Source: Bubalus kerabau (lineage: Eukaryota > Chordata > Mammalia > Artiodactyla > Bovidae). Taken from it: a stretch of DNA of 64,000 bases. Location of the stretch: positions 12,852,001 to 12,916,000 of the forward strand of contig NC_073646.1 in assembly GCF_029407905.1 (NCBI RefSeq), given 5' to 3'. Made by a program: the position numbers and the translations under genes. Shown here piece by piece: positions 40,786-50,640 of the stretch (position 1 is its first letter; every line of letters begins with the position of its first letter). The notes beneath the pieces were generated by a model that ran no database searches, was not told where the DNA came from, and saw nothing but the letters and a program-made list of their open reading frames with translations.

Positions 40786-41008
40786 TGGCTGGGTACGTGT
40801 GTGTTCTGTTGCTCAGTCATGTCCGACTCTTTGTGACCCCATGGGCCACAGCCTGCCAGGCTCCTCTGTCCATGAGATTTCCCAGGCAAGAACACTGGAG
40901 TGGGTTGCCATTTCCTCCTCCAGGGGATCTTCCTGACCCAGGGATCGAACCCAAGTCTCCTGTGGCTCCTGCTTTGGCAGGCGGATTCTTTACCACTGGG
41001 CCACCAGT
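40786..41008 (-). mobile_element. Bov-tA SINE
   Basis: Antisense copy: CAGTCATGTCCGACTCTTTG, CCATGGGCCACAGCCTGCC, GGGATCGAACCCAAGTCTCC, TTCTTTACCACTGGGCCACC. Short target duplication GTAATAG at 40779-40785 and 41009-41015. Confidence 0.92.
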
Positions 41009-41015
41009 GTAATAG

Positions 41016-41224
41016 AAAGTGAAAGTGAAGTGAAAGCGTTAGTCACTAGGTCGTGTCTGACTCTTTGGTAAAGAATCTGCCTGCAATGCAGGAGACGCAG
41101 GTTCAATCCCTGGGTTGGGAAGATCCCCTGGAGAAGGGAATGGCAGCCCACTCCAGTATTCTTGCCTAGAGAATTCCATGGACAGAGGGGCCTGGCAAGC
41201 TACAGTCTGTGGGGTCGCAAAAAG
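41016..41224 (-). mobile_element. Internally inverted Bov-tA SINE (twin-priming type)
   Basis: The left 52 bp are the antisense tail (AAAGTGAAAGTGAAGTG ... GTCTGACTCTTTG). At about 41068 it switches to the sense strand (GTAAAGAATCTGCCTGCAAT, through B box and body) and stops at GGTCGCAAAAA, exactly where the tail part would begin. The two parts thus make one element with its 5' part inverted. Candidate target duplication GTGTAATAG/GTATGATAG at 41007-41015 and 41225-41233 (7 of 9). Confidence 0.8.
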
Positions 41225-41339
41225 TATGATAGAGGGGTTATCCATTCATCAATAAATCACAGAGATTGGTGTGAAGTTGCAAATGGGATGGACGTCATAA
41301 ATGAGGGAGCTATGTGCTGAGGAGAGTATCAATAACTTA

Positions 41340-41660
41340 TGCTGTTAATACTGTCATGGAGGTTCAGGGAAGGCTCCCCCTGAAGCTGACAAGAAGGAAG
41401 GGAAGGGGTTATGTGGATAAATCAGGGTATCTCAGGCAGAGGAAACATTATCTGCAAAGTTCTAGCCCTGGGAGATTAAGAACAAAGGACAAGGACATTT
41501 GGGAAACTGGAAGAAGGCAAGCGGCTGAAAGTATGAGGTGGTGAGAGAACTAGGAAGGTAGAGAGGTGCAGGGGTTGTGTGGGTTCCCTGTCATCTTTGT
41601 CCTAAGAGAAGGGAAAACCGCTGGAGCATTTTAGGAGGTGACATGAGCACAGTTACACAG
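41340..41660. mobile_element. Ancient mammalian repeat fragment
   Basis: GGTTCAGGGAAGGCTCCCCC, CTCAGGCAGAGGAAACATTA, GCAAAGTTCTAGCCC, GAGCATTTTAGGAGGTGACA resemble the same long ancient repeat as at 29720-30062. Confidence 0.5.
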
Positions 41661-41864
41661 ACGTATACGCACAGACATGTATACATAAAATAAAGATGCA
41701 ACATTAATGTGATGCTGAATGAATTGCTTTCTATCTCTGATCCTTTCCACATGTATTAGGTGATACTGATAATAGGACTTACCTCTAGTTTTGCAGTAGC
41801 TACTATAGGAAATAAGCTAAGAGCAGATGCTTCTCTTAGCATTTGGTGTGCTGCATAGGAAAAT

Positions 41865-41945
41865 TTCCTTTCTTTCTTTTTCTTTCTCTCTCTCTCGTCT
41901 TCTCCCTTCCTCCATCTCTCTCTCCCTCCCTTCTCTCTTCTGTGT
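41865..41945. repeat. Polypyrimidine tract
   Basis: TTTCTTTCTTTTTCTTTCTC then TCTCTCTCTCCCTCCC-type words, about 80 bp. Confidence 0.8.
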
Positions 41946-42001
41946 TTATGAAGCTAATATCCCCTTTGAGAAAAAACCCAAGTGACCAAAGAATACATTT
42001 T

Positions 42002-42377
42002 TTTCTGTACAATTTCAATTGACTTATAATGTTTCAGGTATACAGCAACTTGATTCAGTTATACATACATATAAATTTATGAATATATATTCCTTTTCAG
42101 ACTGTTTGCCATTATAGGTTATTATAATATATTAAATATAGTTCCCTGTGCTATATAGTAGGTCCTTGCTTATCTATTTTATATATAGTAGTCTGTATCT
42201 GTTAATCCCCAAATCCTAATTTATCCCCCAACTCCTTTCTTCTTTATAATGATGTTTCTCTTTTATGTCTGTCATCTATGTTTGTTTTGTGAATAAGTTC
42301 ATTTGTATCATTTTAAAAGATTCCACATATAAGTGATATCAAATGGTATGTGTCTTTGAGGTATTTCACTTAGTATG
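42002..42377 (-). mobile_element. L1 3' UTR, uninverted part of an inverted L1
   Basis: Antisense L1 3' end: ATTTCAATTGACTTATAATG, AGCAACTTGATTCAGTTATA, TATAGTAGGTCCTTGCTTAT, TTTTAAAAGATTCCACATAT, up to CACTTAGTATG. The complement of its A tail is the T run at 41998-42004. Together with 42378-42682 it forms one insertion flanked by the duplication AAGAATACRTTTT (41989-42001 and 42683-42695). Confidence 0.93.
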
Positions 42378-42682
42378 TGGAAAACAGTATGGTGATTCCT
42401 TAAAAAATGAAAAATAGAGTTGCCATATGATCCAGCAGTCCCACTCCTGGACATATATCCAGAAAAATGAAAGCTAATTTGAAAAGATACCAGCACCCCA
42501 ATATTCACCCCAATGTTCTTTGCTATTTATTATAGCTAAGACCTGGAAGCAACCTAAATGCCCATCAACAGATGAATGGATAACAAAGATGTAAGTAAAT
42601 GGAGTATTATGCAGCCATAACAAAGAATGAGAAATGCCATTTGCAGCAACATGGATGGACCTAGAGATTATCATGTTAAGTG
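42378..42682 (+). mobile_element. L1, inverted 5' part of the same insertion
   Basis: Sense L1 sequence just upstream of the part at 42002-42377: GGAAAACAGTATGGTGATTC, GCCATATGATCCAGCAGTCC, CAACAGATGAATGGATAACA, ending ATCATGTTAAGTGAAG. This end overlaps the start of the other part (CATACTAAGTGAA type sequence) by about 13 bp and abuts the right target duplication. Confidence 0.92.
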
Positions 42683-42695
42683 AAGAATACGTTTT

Positions 42696-43079
42696 AATTC
42701 TTTTAAAACTCAAGGCTATTAAACAACAACAACAACAAAGCTAGGGACTTTATTATTCTTACTAAATCAGTTGGTTATCAAATTGATCAGTGAGTATAAA
42801 ATGGGCACTAACTTTATGCCTGGTTCTTCCAAGAGGGCCAGGGGATGGGAAGGTTTCCCTGTTATAGCACCTGTGAATCTTAATATCATGAAACACTTGA
42901 GCAGTCCTTACTGAAATAAGCAGGTGGTGGTAGGGACAAAGGCTGTACAGAAACCAGGTAGCTTGCTAATTGCTCTTCCCCTGGGGAATTTGTTATTGAG
43001 TCCAGTCCTTGGTCAAGGCATCAAATCAACGTGCAGAGTCTTTTTAAAGATGCACAATCATCTTGACTGTGGTTTGAAT
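42696..43079. other. Unrecognised non-coding DNA
   Basis: Short (AAC)n run at about 42721-42738. No repeat family or gene recognised. Confidence 0.4.
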
Positions 43080-43705
43080 TAGCCTCCCTTCTTGTGGCAC
43101 CATCCGTGGCTCCTCAGTTCCTTTGTGTGTGTGTGTGTGAAATAATAACAAAAACACCATTTTACTGTCACCTTCCTGCTGGCAAGAACAGCAGTCATTC
43201 AGACTGCCAGTGGTAATTTGAACCTGTTTATGCCTGTCTCTTTAGGCTCATTGAAAGTGTTAAAAACAATCATAGGACTTAATTACAATTCACTTAGCCT
43301 GATGATTTTTTTTTTTTTTTGTAAATAATCTTGATGTAAATTCCTGGTGGGCCAGGAGAGAGGAGGCGGGATCATAATGAACTGGTGATGAAGTGGAAAT
43401 ATTTTGAAATGCCGAATAATGTATTTTGCTTGTCACCTAATTACTTATCTGCTGCCTAATAGCACATTTCATAATATCTTACTTCTGATCTCTTCATCTG
43501 GCAATAAAAATTCTTCCTTGAGATTGCCATGTGCTCCCAAGTAAAGACCAGTGCATTAGGAGCTCAACATGTAACGATGCTTTAATGATCTGATAATGTC
43601 TCTTTTATGGAATGGAGAAAGGGCTTTCTTGTTGCACTGAAAATTCATCTTCTTCGCCAAGTGAATATTGTTTGAAAGGAACCTGTTATCAGTCAAAAGA
43701 GATGA
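43080..43705. promoter_or_regulatory. Candidate conserved non-coding element
   Basis: Repeat-free apart from a (GT)n run (43122-43139) and a T run (43306-43321). The part after 43330 has clustered ATTA/TAAT and GATA-like words (CACCTAATTACTTATCTGC, TGCCTAATAGCAC, TTTAATGATCTGATAATG), no simple-sequence character and no long open frame. Function and conservation are inference. Confidence 0.38.
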
Positions 43706-44045
43706 ACACACACACACACACAATCACCAATCTAAGAACAAAGGCTTGTTAAGTTCCAATTAACAGCAACGTTTTTTTTTTTTTTTGTTACTTTTAACAA
43801 TGCAATATAAACACAGAGCAGTATTGAATGCATCCCAGAAAAACAAAAAATCTCGTATCCTTGACAATTTATTTTGGAAACCACCAAACATGCATGCATG
43901 CATATTTGCACGGACATGCACACACACCCCACAAATGCATTTTCATAAGCATAAATTTAATTTCATTGTATGCTTACCATATTCCAGGCCCTGAGCTGCA
44001 TCATAGGAATATTTATATTCCTATATGAGAAGAACATTGTTTCTG
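43706..44045. other. Unrecognised DNA with simple repeats
   Basis: (AC)n at about 43709-43722, a T run at 43772-43785 and an alternating CATGCATGCATGCAT stretch near 43889. No gene. Confidence 0.5.
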
Positions 44046-44172
44046 CCTGGGGGTGATTTTGTGCTCCTGTCTCTGTCTGCACCCCCATTGCATGAGTATT
44101 TCACAATGTCTGGAGATAGTTTTGGTTGTCACAACTCGTGGTGAGGGTGTTCTGCTACTGGCATCAAATGTA
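44046..44172 (+). mobile_element. MER20 fragment
   Basis: GCCTGGGGGTGATTTTGTGC, CACAATGTCTGGAGATAGTT, TTGGTTGTCACAACTCGTGG, GCTACTGGCATC match the sense first half of MER20. Confidence 0.8.
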
Positions 44173-44393
44173 CTTCACCTTCCCCCTTTGAGGAGGGGTT
44201 TCAGAGAAGCTGCAAGGAGTAAATGAGAGAATGGATAATAAGTATTCTTTGGAGCCTGGGGGCTTGCTTCTGTGATTTGGGTGGACATGCCCCGTGGCAG
44301 GGTTCTGGGGTGGCCACCGACTCAGTTTCATGCCCATTCCTGACCAGCCAAAAGGTGACTTTGGAAAGAGTCTGGATTAACAGTGATTCTCCA

Positions 44394-44472
44394 TGTCAAT
44401 GTATGGCTAAAACCACCACAATATTGTAAAGTAATTAGCCTCCAGTTTAAATAAATAAATTTAAAACAAACA
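44394..44472 (+). mobile_element. L1-BT 3' end, only 79 bp
   Basis: TGTCAATGTATGGCTAAAAC, ACAATATTGTAAAGTAATTA, then an AAATAAATAAATTTAAAAC tail. Target duplication AACARTGATTCTCCA at 44379-44393 and 44473-44487 (one mismatch). Extremely 5'-truncated. Confidence 0.92.
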
Positions 44473-44654
44473 AACAATGATTCTCCAGGTAGTCTTGAAG
44501 GGATGTGAAGTTCGTTCCAGTGTCTTCCAGTAGACGCGCTGTTAGCATCTTGCATCTTGGAGAATAGTAAGCCCCAAGGCTAGAAAAAAGCCTCTTCTTT
44601 ATCACCAATAAAATTTAAAATGGCCTTTCCCACAGGCCCACACGCTTTAAAGGG

Positions 44655-44780
44655 TGGGTGGGTAGGATCACTGGTTAGAATGTCACATATAAGGAAATCA
44701 AGAGAGAAACGTATTGGGCTCAAAGTTATAGAGCTATAAAGTGACATAACTGGGATTTGAACTGAGGTTCATTTTCTCTC
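44655..44780 (-). mobile_element. MIR fragment
   Basis: AGGAAATCAAGAGAGAAACG, TATAGAGCTATAAAGTGACA, ACTGGGATTTGAACTGAGG follow antisense MIR. Confidence 0.6.
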
Positions 44781-44784
44781 TCTT

Positions 44785-45046
44785 ATGTAAATATATATGT
44801 ATATAAATAAGTACATTTGTAAAAAATATAAAGTAGTATGTATAATCGTATAATATGAAAAGTATACATTTTATAAATATGAATGTATTTATTATATATA
44901 ATTTATAGATCATAAATAAATATATATAAATATGTATTTATATTTGTATTAGTATTTAATTATATAATTATATTACATTTTATGTTTTGCATATATATTA
45001 ATATTAGTTATATATGTTTATATAAATATATAAACATATTAAGATA
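44785..45046. repeat. AT-rich low-complexity tract
   Basis: About 260 bp of TATA/ATAAAT words (TATATATAATTTATAGATCA and similar). It resumes after the Bov-tA to about 45350. No regular unit. Confidence 0.85.
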
Positions 45047-45055
45047 CAAATATAC

Positions 45056-45286
45056 TTTTGTTTGTTTGTGTACTCAGTCCCTCAGTCGTGTCTGACTCTT
45101 TGCAGCCCCATGGACTGTAGCTGGCCAAGCTCCTCTGTCCGTGGAATTTTTCCAGGCAAGAATACTAGAGTGGTTTGCCATGCCCTCCTCCAGGGGATCT
45201 TCCTGACCTAGGGATCGAGCCTGTGTCTCTTGAATCTCCAGCATTGGCAGGGAGGTTCTTTACCACTAGCACCACCTGGGACACCC
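45056..45286 (-). mobile_element. Bov-tA SINE
   Basis: Antisense copy inside AT-rich DNA: CCCTCAGTCGTGTCTGACTC, CTCCAGGGGATCTTCCTGAC, GGATCGAGCCTGTGTCTC, TTCTTTACCACTAGCACCAC. Target duplication MAAATATAC at 45047-45055 and 45287-45295. Confidence 0.92.
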
Positions 45287-45296
45287 AAAATATACC

Positions 45297-45697
45297 TATA
45301 TGTACATGTTTATAATATATACATACATTTACATATATTTTCTTACATTTATAACTTAGCTTAATTCTGTTTTATGTCCCTATTCTGCTTGATGTTAAAA
45401 ACTTACATATGGCAATTAAGATTTCCTTACTTGATATATTCTGCCTTCACCCTTGTCCCCATGATTGCATCTAAATTCAGCGGGAGCTGACACCTTGTCC
45501 AGGCATATTTGGGTACAGGTTTGGCCTTTGCTGATGATGTGTCTACAGTGGTTTCTACTGATGGCTATGTTGCCCAGTCTGGTTCTTGGCTGATCTGAGG
45601 CATCCATTCTTACATCTGTAGAGGTGCCCCTTTTCTCTTCTGTCTCTGGTGAGATGGTCCAGGCTGTGATGCTGCTATGTCTTCTCCATCTAGTCAA
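45297..45697. other. AT-rich tail and unrecognised segment
   Basis: After AT-rich DNA (to about 45350), a 280 bp segment (45416-45697) of ordinary composition abuts a BovB. It contains an open 101-residue minus frame (45416-45721) whose sequence I do not recognise and which runs a few codons into the BovB. It may be the edge of an old repeat or pseudogene. Confidence 0.35.
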
Positions 45698-46105
45698 AGC
45701 TGTGGTTTTTCCAGTAGTCATGTATGGATGTGAGAGTTGGACTATAAAGAAGGCTAAGTGCGGAAGAATTGATGCTTAACTCAGAGTCCCTTGGACTGCA
45801 AGGAGAACAAACCAGTCAATCCTAGAGGAAATCAATCCTGAATACTCATTAGAAGGATTGATGCTAAAGCTGAAGTTCCAATACTTTGGCAACCTGATGT
45901 GAAGGGTTGACTCCTTAGAAAAGACCCTGATGTTGGGAAAGACTGAAGGCAGGAAGAGAAGGGGATGGCAGAGGATGAGACGGTTAGATGGCATGACTGA
46001 TTCAATGGACATGAGTTAGAGCAAGCTCTGGAAGATGGTAAAGGACAGGGAAGCCTGGTGTGCTGCTGTCCATGAGGTCGCAAAGAGTCGGCCATGACTG
46101 AGTGA
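45698..46105 (+). mobile_element. BovB LINE 3' segment
   Basis: Sense BovB: CAAAGCTGTGGTTTTTCCAG, GTCATGTATGGATGTGAGAG, TACTCATTAGAAGGATTGAT, GGATGGCAGAGGATGAGACG, tail GACTGAGTGACTCAGCAACA with (CAA)n end. It retains the codons for VMYGCESWTIKKAK. Confidence 0.93.
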
Positions 46106-47264
46106 CTCAGCAACAACAACAGCCAGACCCCAGGGTCTGTCCAAAGTCCTACAGCCTCCTTCCAGAACACAGATCTTAACCACTACCTCTCTTGTGCCTG
46201 GTGGTCATCACCAGCTAGGGCTAAGTGCTCCTGGGAGACTTAGTCCAGAGCAGTCAGACTCAAGAACATGGGCCCGCAGTGAGGAGTCTGACTTCAGCCC
46301 AAGACTTGGCCCCCTCCCACTTAAATAACTAGTAGAGATGTTACATCTGTGAGCTGGCTTTTGACTCACCACTGTTTTTTTTCACCAGTAAAATATAATT
46401 GCAGACTTATTGCTGTATTATAACCTCCCATGGAGGAGTAGGTGGTAGGGTGGGCTGAAGCTTAAGACAGATAATGGCCTTCTAGGACTGCAGCTCTCGG
46501 ATCACCCACATCACTTCTCTTCTTTCTGCATTTCATCTGTTGTTGAGACAATAACTAAGCCATGATGGTGACTTGGAGTTATTCAGCCATGTGGTTACCC
46601 AAAGGCTAGGGGACATATGACTCCAATTATAGACTGTTTGCCAGCCTTTGACCTTGGAGGACCCAAGGCTGGGGAAGCCTCCTCATTTGCTGACTGGGGA
46701 AAGCCTGCTTCTCTTGGCCTTTCCTTTATCCTGCTCAGCTCATCAGCTGGGAATCTCTCTGATCCAAGGCCAAACTCTTCGATGTGCTTGGGGATGTGAG
46801 AATTAGGGAGATCTGTATTTTTGCTTGTGCCTGTTTTTTTGGGCAACCTACAGAACCTCATCTCAGAGAATATACACCAACAGCTGACTCAGTTGCTCTT
46901 TTATTTAACTTTTGCTCCTCCTGTAGCCCAGAATTCCTCATATTTTCTGGGCCAGAAATAGAATGCTAACTTAGCAAATATTTGTCCATATCAGTACTGT
47001 GTTTTGAAGTTCAGAAATCTGGAATGTGACTCTTTTGCTGTCTGATTCCTTTGTGCAAAATTCTCCACCAAGACTCTGGGTGCCCCATGGCCATCAGCGC
47101 AGTGAAGAAGGGTCACTGAATAAAAAGAAGTGGGGTGAGGGGGAAACACAGTGGTTAATTCCTCATAATATTCTGCAACATGTGAACTAGGGACAACTGG
47201 TACCCAGTACTTTTTCTTTACAAAAACTCATTTTCTTTCTGCCTAAGAGCTGTCTTGCACACTA
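46106..47264. other. Unrecognised non-coding DNA
   Basis: About 1.16 kb with no recognised repeat. Frames of 60 and 88 residues on opposite strands over 46595-46861 are mutual shadows. No gene called. Confidence 0.45.
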
Positions 47265-47395
47265 GGTTATGGGCTTCCGGAGGCAGGAACTAGGTATGTG
47301 TTTTTCGTCGATGCATTCAGTGCTTGGGATGAGACCTTATACATAGAGGTGCTCCAAAAATATCTATTGAATGAATGAATAAATGTGATCAGGTC
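47265..47395 (+). mobile_element. L2 3' end fragment
   Basis: GGGCTTCCGGAGGCAGGAAC, GGTGCTCCAAAAATATCTAT, TGAATGAATGAATAAATG match the L2 3' end. Confidence 0.65.
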
Positions 47396-48254
47396 TATTC
47401 TGAGGTTCTAGAGAGAGGAACAGATACTTGAAGAACAAATGCAAGCATAGAAAGAGAACTGGGAGGTGTTATTCTCACATTGCTCAGGGCATCGCTTCCA
47501 CCCATGGGTTAGGTGTAAGTTGGGTCAGGTGTGTCTGGGTGGAGAGAGAAGTACTCTGGAATCCTGGGGAGTTGGCATGTCATCCTGGCAATCGTCATGC
47601 ACATTTGCTGAGTGACCATGGCCAAGCCCTCTTTAGGTCTGTTGTTTGTCTGCCTTTTAACCTTCGCTAAGATTGAGAGAGTCTTCAAGGTACACATTCT
47701 ATCATCTTCTGAGGATGCTTCTGCCCCCCATCCTGGGCTTCATGCTTTATAAGCTGCTTCCTCCAAGCACTCTCCAGGCTGCTGACACAGCAGATGGAGC
47801 CAGTGCCTGCCCACGACTGACAGATGAGCCTCATTTACAGCCCTCAACATTTTAACCACTTGGCTATCTGACAGTGTCATCTAGCTCCAAGACGCCGGGA
47901 GAGCCCTCCCCATCCCCAGCAACACAGACAACTTCCCACCCCCATGCTGTCTGCACCTGGGACCTGGGGAACGTGGAACAGAGAAGCCAGCTTCCAGCCA
48001 CGGGTCAGCGGGGCCTTAGAGAGAAGCCCCATTTGGACTTAGCAATAGTGCCTAGAAGCAGAAGATGCTGACGTGGTGTCCAGACAAATAATAGCTAGCT
48101 TGATCTATTTTCAGGTCCAGTTTCTCAGCCAATGGGATTACTTTGGCTGACCTATTTCGTAATAATATCAGTACTTCTAGAAAGGCCTGATACTGATTAT
48201 AAGGTGGTCTGAGAATTGAAACACACCTTATTCTTGTTTGTTGACATTGTTTCC
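47396..48254. other. Unrecognised non-coding DNA
   Basis: About 860 bp, no recognised repeat; short frames only. Confidence 0.4.
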
Positions 48255-48301
48255 ATGACAATAACAACAACTCTCTAATATCTGTTGAGTGCTAATTATG
48301 T
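48255..48301 (-). mobile_element. MIR SINE, part 1
   Basis: TAATATCTGTTGAGTGCTAA is the antisense MIR 3' end, split by a Bov-tA. Confidence 0.65.
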
Positions 48302-48516
48302 GTATGTGTGTTAGTCGCTCAGTCGTGTCCAACTCTTTGCAACCCCATGGACTGTAGCCCACCAAGCTCCCCTGTCCATGGAATTCTCTAGGCAAGAATA
48401 CTGGAGTGGGTTGCCATTTCCTTCTTCAGGGGATCTTCTTGAACCAGGGATTGAACCTGGGTCTCTCCCACTGCAGGCAGATTCTTTACCATCTGAGCCA
48501 CCAGGAAAGCTGACCA
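48302..48516 (-). mobile_element. Bov-tA SINE
   Basis: Antisense, low-divergence copy: TAGTCGCTCAGTCGTGTCCA, CCATGGACTGTAGCCCACCA, GGATTGAACCTGGGTCTCTC, TTCTTTACCATCTGAGCCAC. It splits an antisense MIR. Confidence 0.93.
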
Positions 48517-48700
48517 TGTGCTAGACATAAACATATTCATAAGCTCTTATTTTGCCCTTCCAACACCTCTATAAGACAGATATGATGATTATCACTACTT
48601 TATAGCAAGGAAACAGAGAATCAGAGATGCTAAGAAATTTACTCAATGTTGCACAGGTCTTAAAAGGTAGAACCAAAATTGTATTCAAGCAAACCCACTT
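48517..48700 (-). mobile_element. MIR SINE, part 2
   Basis: CATGTGCTAGACATAAACAT, ATCACTACTTTATAGCAAGG, AAACAGAGAATCAGAGATGC, TTACTCAATGTTGCACAGGT continue the antisense MIR. Confidence 0.75.
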
Positions 48701-48943
48701 TCCTCCTCCTCTCCTTCTAAGTAACTGAAGGAAAATCCTCTGTTAAATAAGCAGGGCTCCTGGCCTTGGCTCCAGTGATGATCATCTTCTGAGAAAGATG
48801 ATGGGGCTGGAAAGAGACTCTTCTCTCTTATTTCTTCCATGAATTATTAATTTTTAGGTTCAGTGTAGAAATTCAAGAATCTGTGGTCCAGTTGGAAAAT
48901 TCAAGGGTGAGACCAGGCCATTGGATGGGAACAGAGCCTTCTT

Positions 48944-49263
48944 TATTTTTTAATTTTAAAATATCTGTTTATTTTTGGCTGTGCTAGGTCTTCGTTGCTG
49001 CATGGGCTTTCTTAATTGGGGCCGCTCTCTAGTTCCAGTGCGTGTGTTTCTCACTGTGTGGCTTCTCTTGTTGCAGAGCACGGGCTCTAGAATACACAGG
49101 CTTCAGAAGTTGTGGCTCCTGGGCTCTAGCGCACAGGCTCAATAGTTGTAGCACACAGGCTTAGTTTTGGTTGCTTACAGCATGTGGGATCTTTCAGGGA
49201 TCTAACCCAAGTCTCCTGCACTGGCAGGTGGATTCTTTACCACTGAGCCACCAAGGAAGCCCA
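48944..49263 (-). mobile_element. CHR-type tRNA SINE
   Basis: Full-length antisense copy (320 bp): T/A-rich start, TTTATTTTTGGCTGTGCTAG, GAGCACGGGCTCTAGAATAC, AGCATGTGGGATCTTTCAGG, TTCTTTACCACTGAGCCACC. Target duplication GAACAGAGYCTTCTT at 48929-48943 and 49264-49278. Confidence 0.94.
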
Positions 49264-49278
49264 GAACAGAGTCTTCTT

Positions 49279-49595
49279 AATGTAAAGAGGAAGGGTCACA
49301 GCCAAAATCTCCCTCTGCTGTTTCACCCTGGCAGAAGAATGTGGGTGTTAAAATGTGTTGGGAGCAGGGTGAAATTGATAGGACAAGACTCGAGATATCT
49401 GTTTAGGTCTCTTTCTTAGGGTGAATGTTGGCCCAGGATATTGAGGACTTTGTAATATGAAAGAGTCATCAGGCAACTAGGAAAATTTACTAAGAGTCTA
49501 TAAGGCGCATGACCTCTGGTTCACTTAATTTCTGAACTTAGATTGCCCAGGATTCTATCTAATTCAATTCTAAGAGATCATTGTGTACGCATGCC
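49279..49595. other. Unrecognised non-coding DNA
   Basis: No recognised repeat or coding signal. Confidence 0.4.
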
Positions 49596-49812
49596 GTGCG
49601 TGCACGTGGGCTCAGTTGCTTCAGTCGTGTTTAATTCTTTGTGACCCTGCCAGGCTCCTCTGTCCATGGGATTCTCCAGGCAAGAATCCTGGAGTGTGTT
49701 GCTGTTCCCTCCTCCAGGGGATCTTACCGACCCAGGGATCGAACCTGCGTCTCTTGTGTATCCTGCATTGGCAGGCAGGTTCTTTACCACTAATGCCACC
49801 TAAGAAGCCCAT
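49596..49812 (-). mobile_element. Bov-tA SINE
   Basis: Antisense copy: CAGTTGCTTCAGTCGTGTTT, a small deletion of the CATGGACTGTAGCC block, GGGATCGAACCTGCGTCTCT, TTCTTTACCACTAATGCCAC. Confidence 0.92.
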
Positions 49813-49839
49813 GACAAGCCTATTTAAAAAAAAAAAAAA

Positions 49840-50143
49840 AAGTATATTTACAATGTTTCAGGTGTACAGCAAAGTGATTCAGTTTTATATATATATATAT
49901 ATATATATTCTTACTCAGATTATTTTCCATTATAGGTAATTATAAGATATTGAATTTACTTACCTATGCTATACAGTAGGTCTTTGTTGTTTATCTATTT
50001 TGATATATATTAGTGTGTATTTGTTAACCCCCAATTCCCAGTTCACAGCCCCCTTTCCCCTTTGGTAACTGTAAGTTTTTGTCCATGAGCCTATTTCTGT
50101 TTTGTAAATAAGTTCACTTGTATCATTTTTAAAGATTCCACAT
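49840..50143 (-). mobile_element. L1 3' UTR, part 1
   Basis: Antisense L1 3' end: TTTACAATGTTTCAGGTGTA, CAGCAAAGTGATTCAGTTTT, a (TA)n run (49887-49908), ACAGTAGGTCTTTGTTGTTT, AAATAAGTTCACTTGTATCA. Interrupted by an L1-BT at 50144. Confidence 0.9.
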
Positions 50144-50367
50144 GTATATTATCATATGTGAAATGAATCGCCAGTCCAGGTTCAATGCATTGTACAGGAT
50201 GCTCGGGGCTGGTGCACTGGGATGGGATGGGGAGGGAGGTGGGAGGGGGGTTCAGGATGGGGAACACATGTACACCCGTGGCGGACTCATGTCAATGTAT
50301 GGCAAAACCAATACAATATTATAAAGTAATTAGCCTCCAATTAAAATAAATAAATTTATATTAAAAA
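50144..50367 (+). mobile_element. L1-BT 3' end nested in an older L1
   Basis: GTATATTATCATATGTGAAA, GGTGCACTGGGATGGGATGG, GGGGAACACATGTACACCCG, ACAATATTATAAAGTAATTA and an A tail. Perfect 13 bp target duplication AAAGATTCCACAT at 50131-50143 and 50368-50380. Site of the form TTTT/AAAG, as expected for L1 endonuclease. Confidence 0.95.
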
Positions 50368-50440
50368 AAAGATTCCACATATAAATGGTAACATATGACG
50401 TTTGTCTTTCTCTGTCTGACTTACTTCACTTACTCTTGTT
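50368..50440 (-). mobile_element. L1 3' UTR, part 2
   Basis: GATTCCACATATAAATGGTA, TTTGTCTTTCTCTGTCTGAC, TTACTTCACTTACTC continue the antisense L1 interrupted at 50143. Confidence 0.88.
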
Positions 50441-50499
50441 CCTAACCTACTTTTAATGTCCCATATGTTATGGTGAAGTTATTTGCTGTCTGTTCCCCT

Positions 50500-50640
50500 C
50501 ATTGAATTGTGAGCTTCTCAAAGGCTGGGATGTGATTTATCCAATTCTTTTCCTGCAGTACCTAGAAAGATGTGTGGCCTAGGAATGGCACATGATGATT
50601 ATTTCATAAGTGGGTTATTCAGTGAATGAAATTGCTCAAC
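50500..50640 (+). mobile_element. L2 3' end fragment
   Basis: ATTGTGAGCTTCTCAAAGGC, TGGGATGTGATTTATCC, GTACCTAGAAAGATGTGTGG, AGTGAATGAA match the L2 3' end. Confidence 0.65.
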
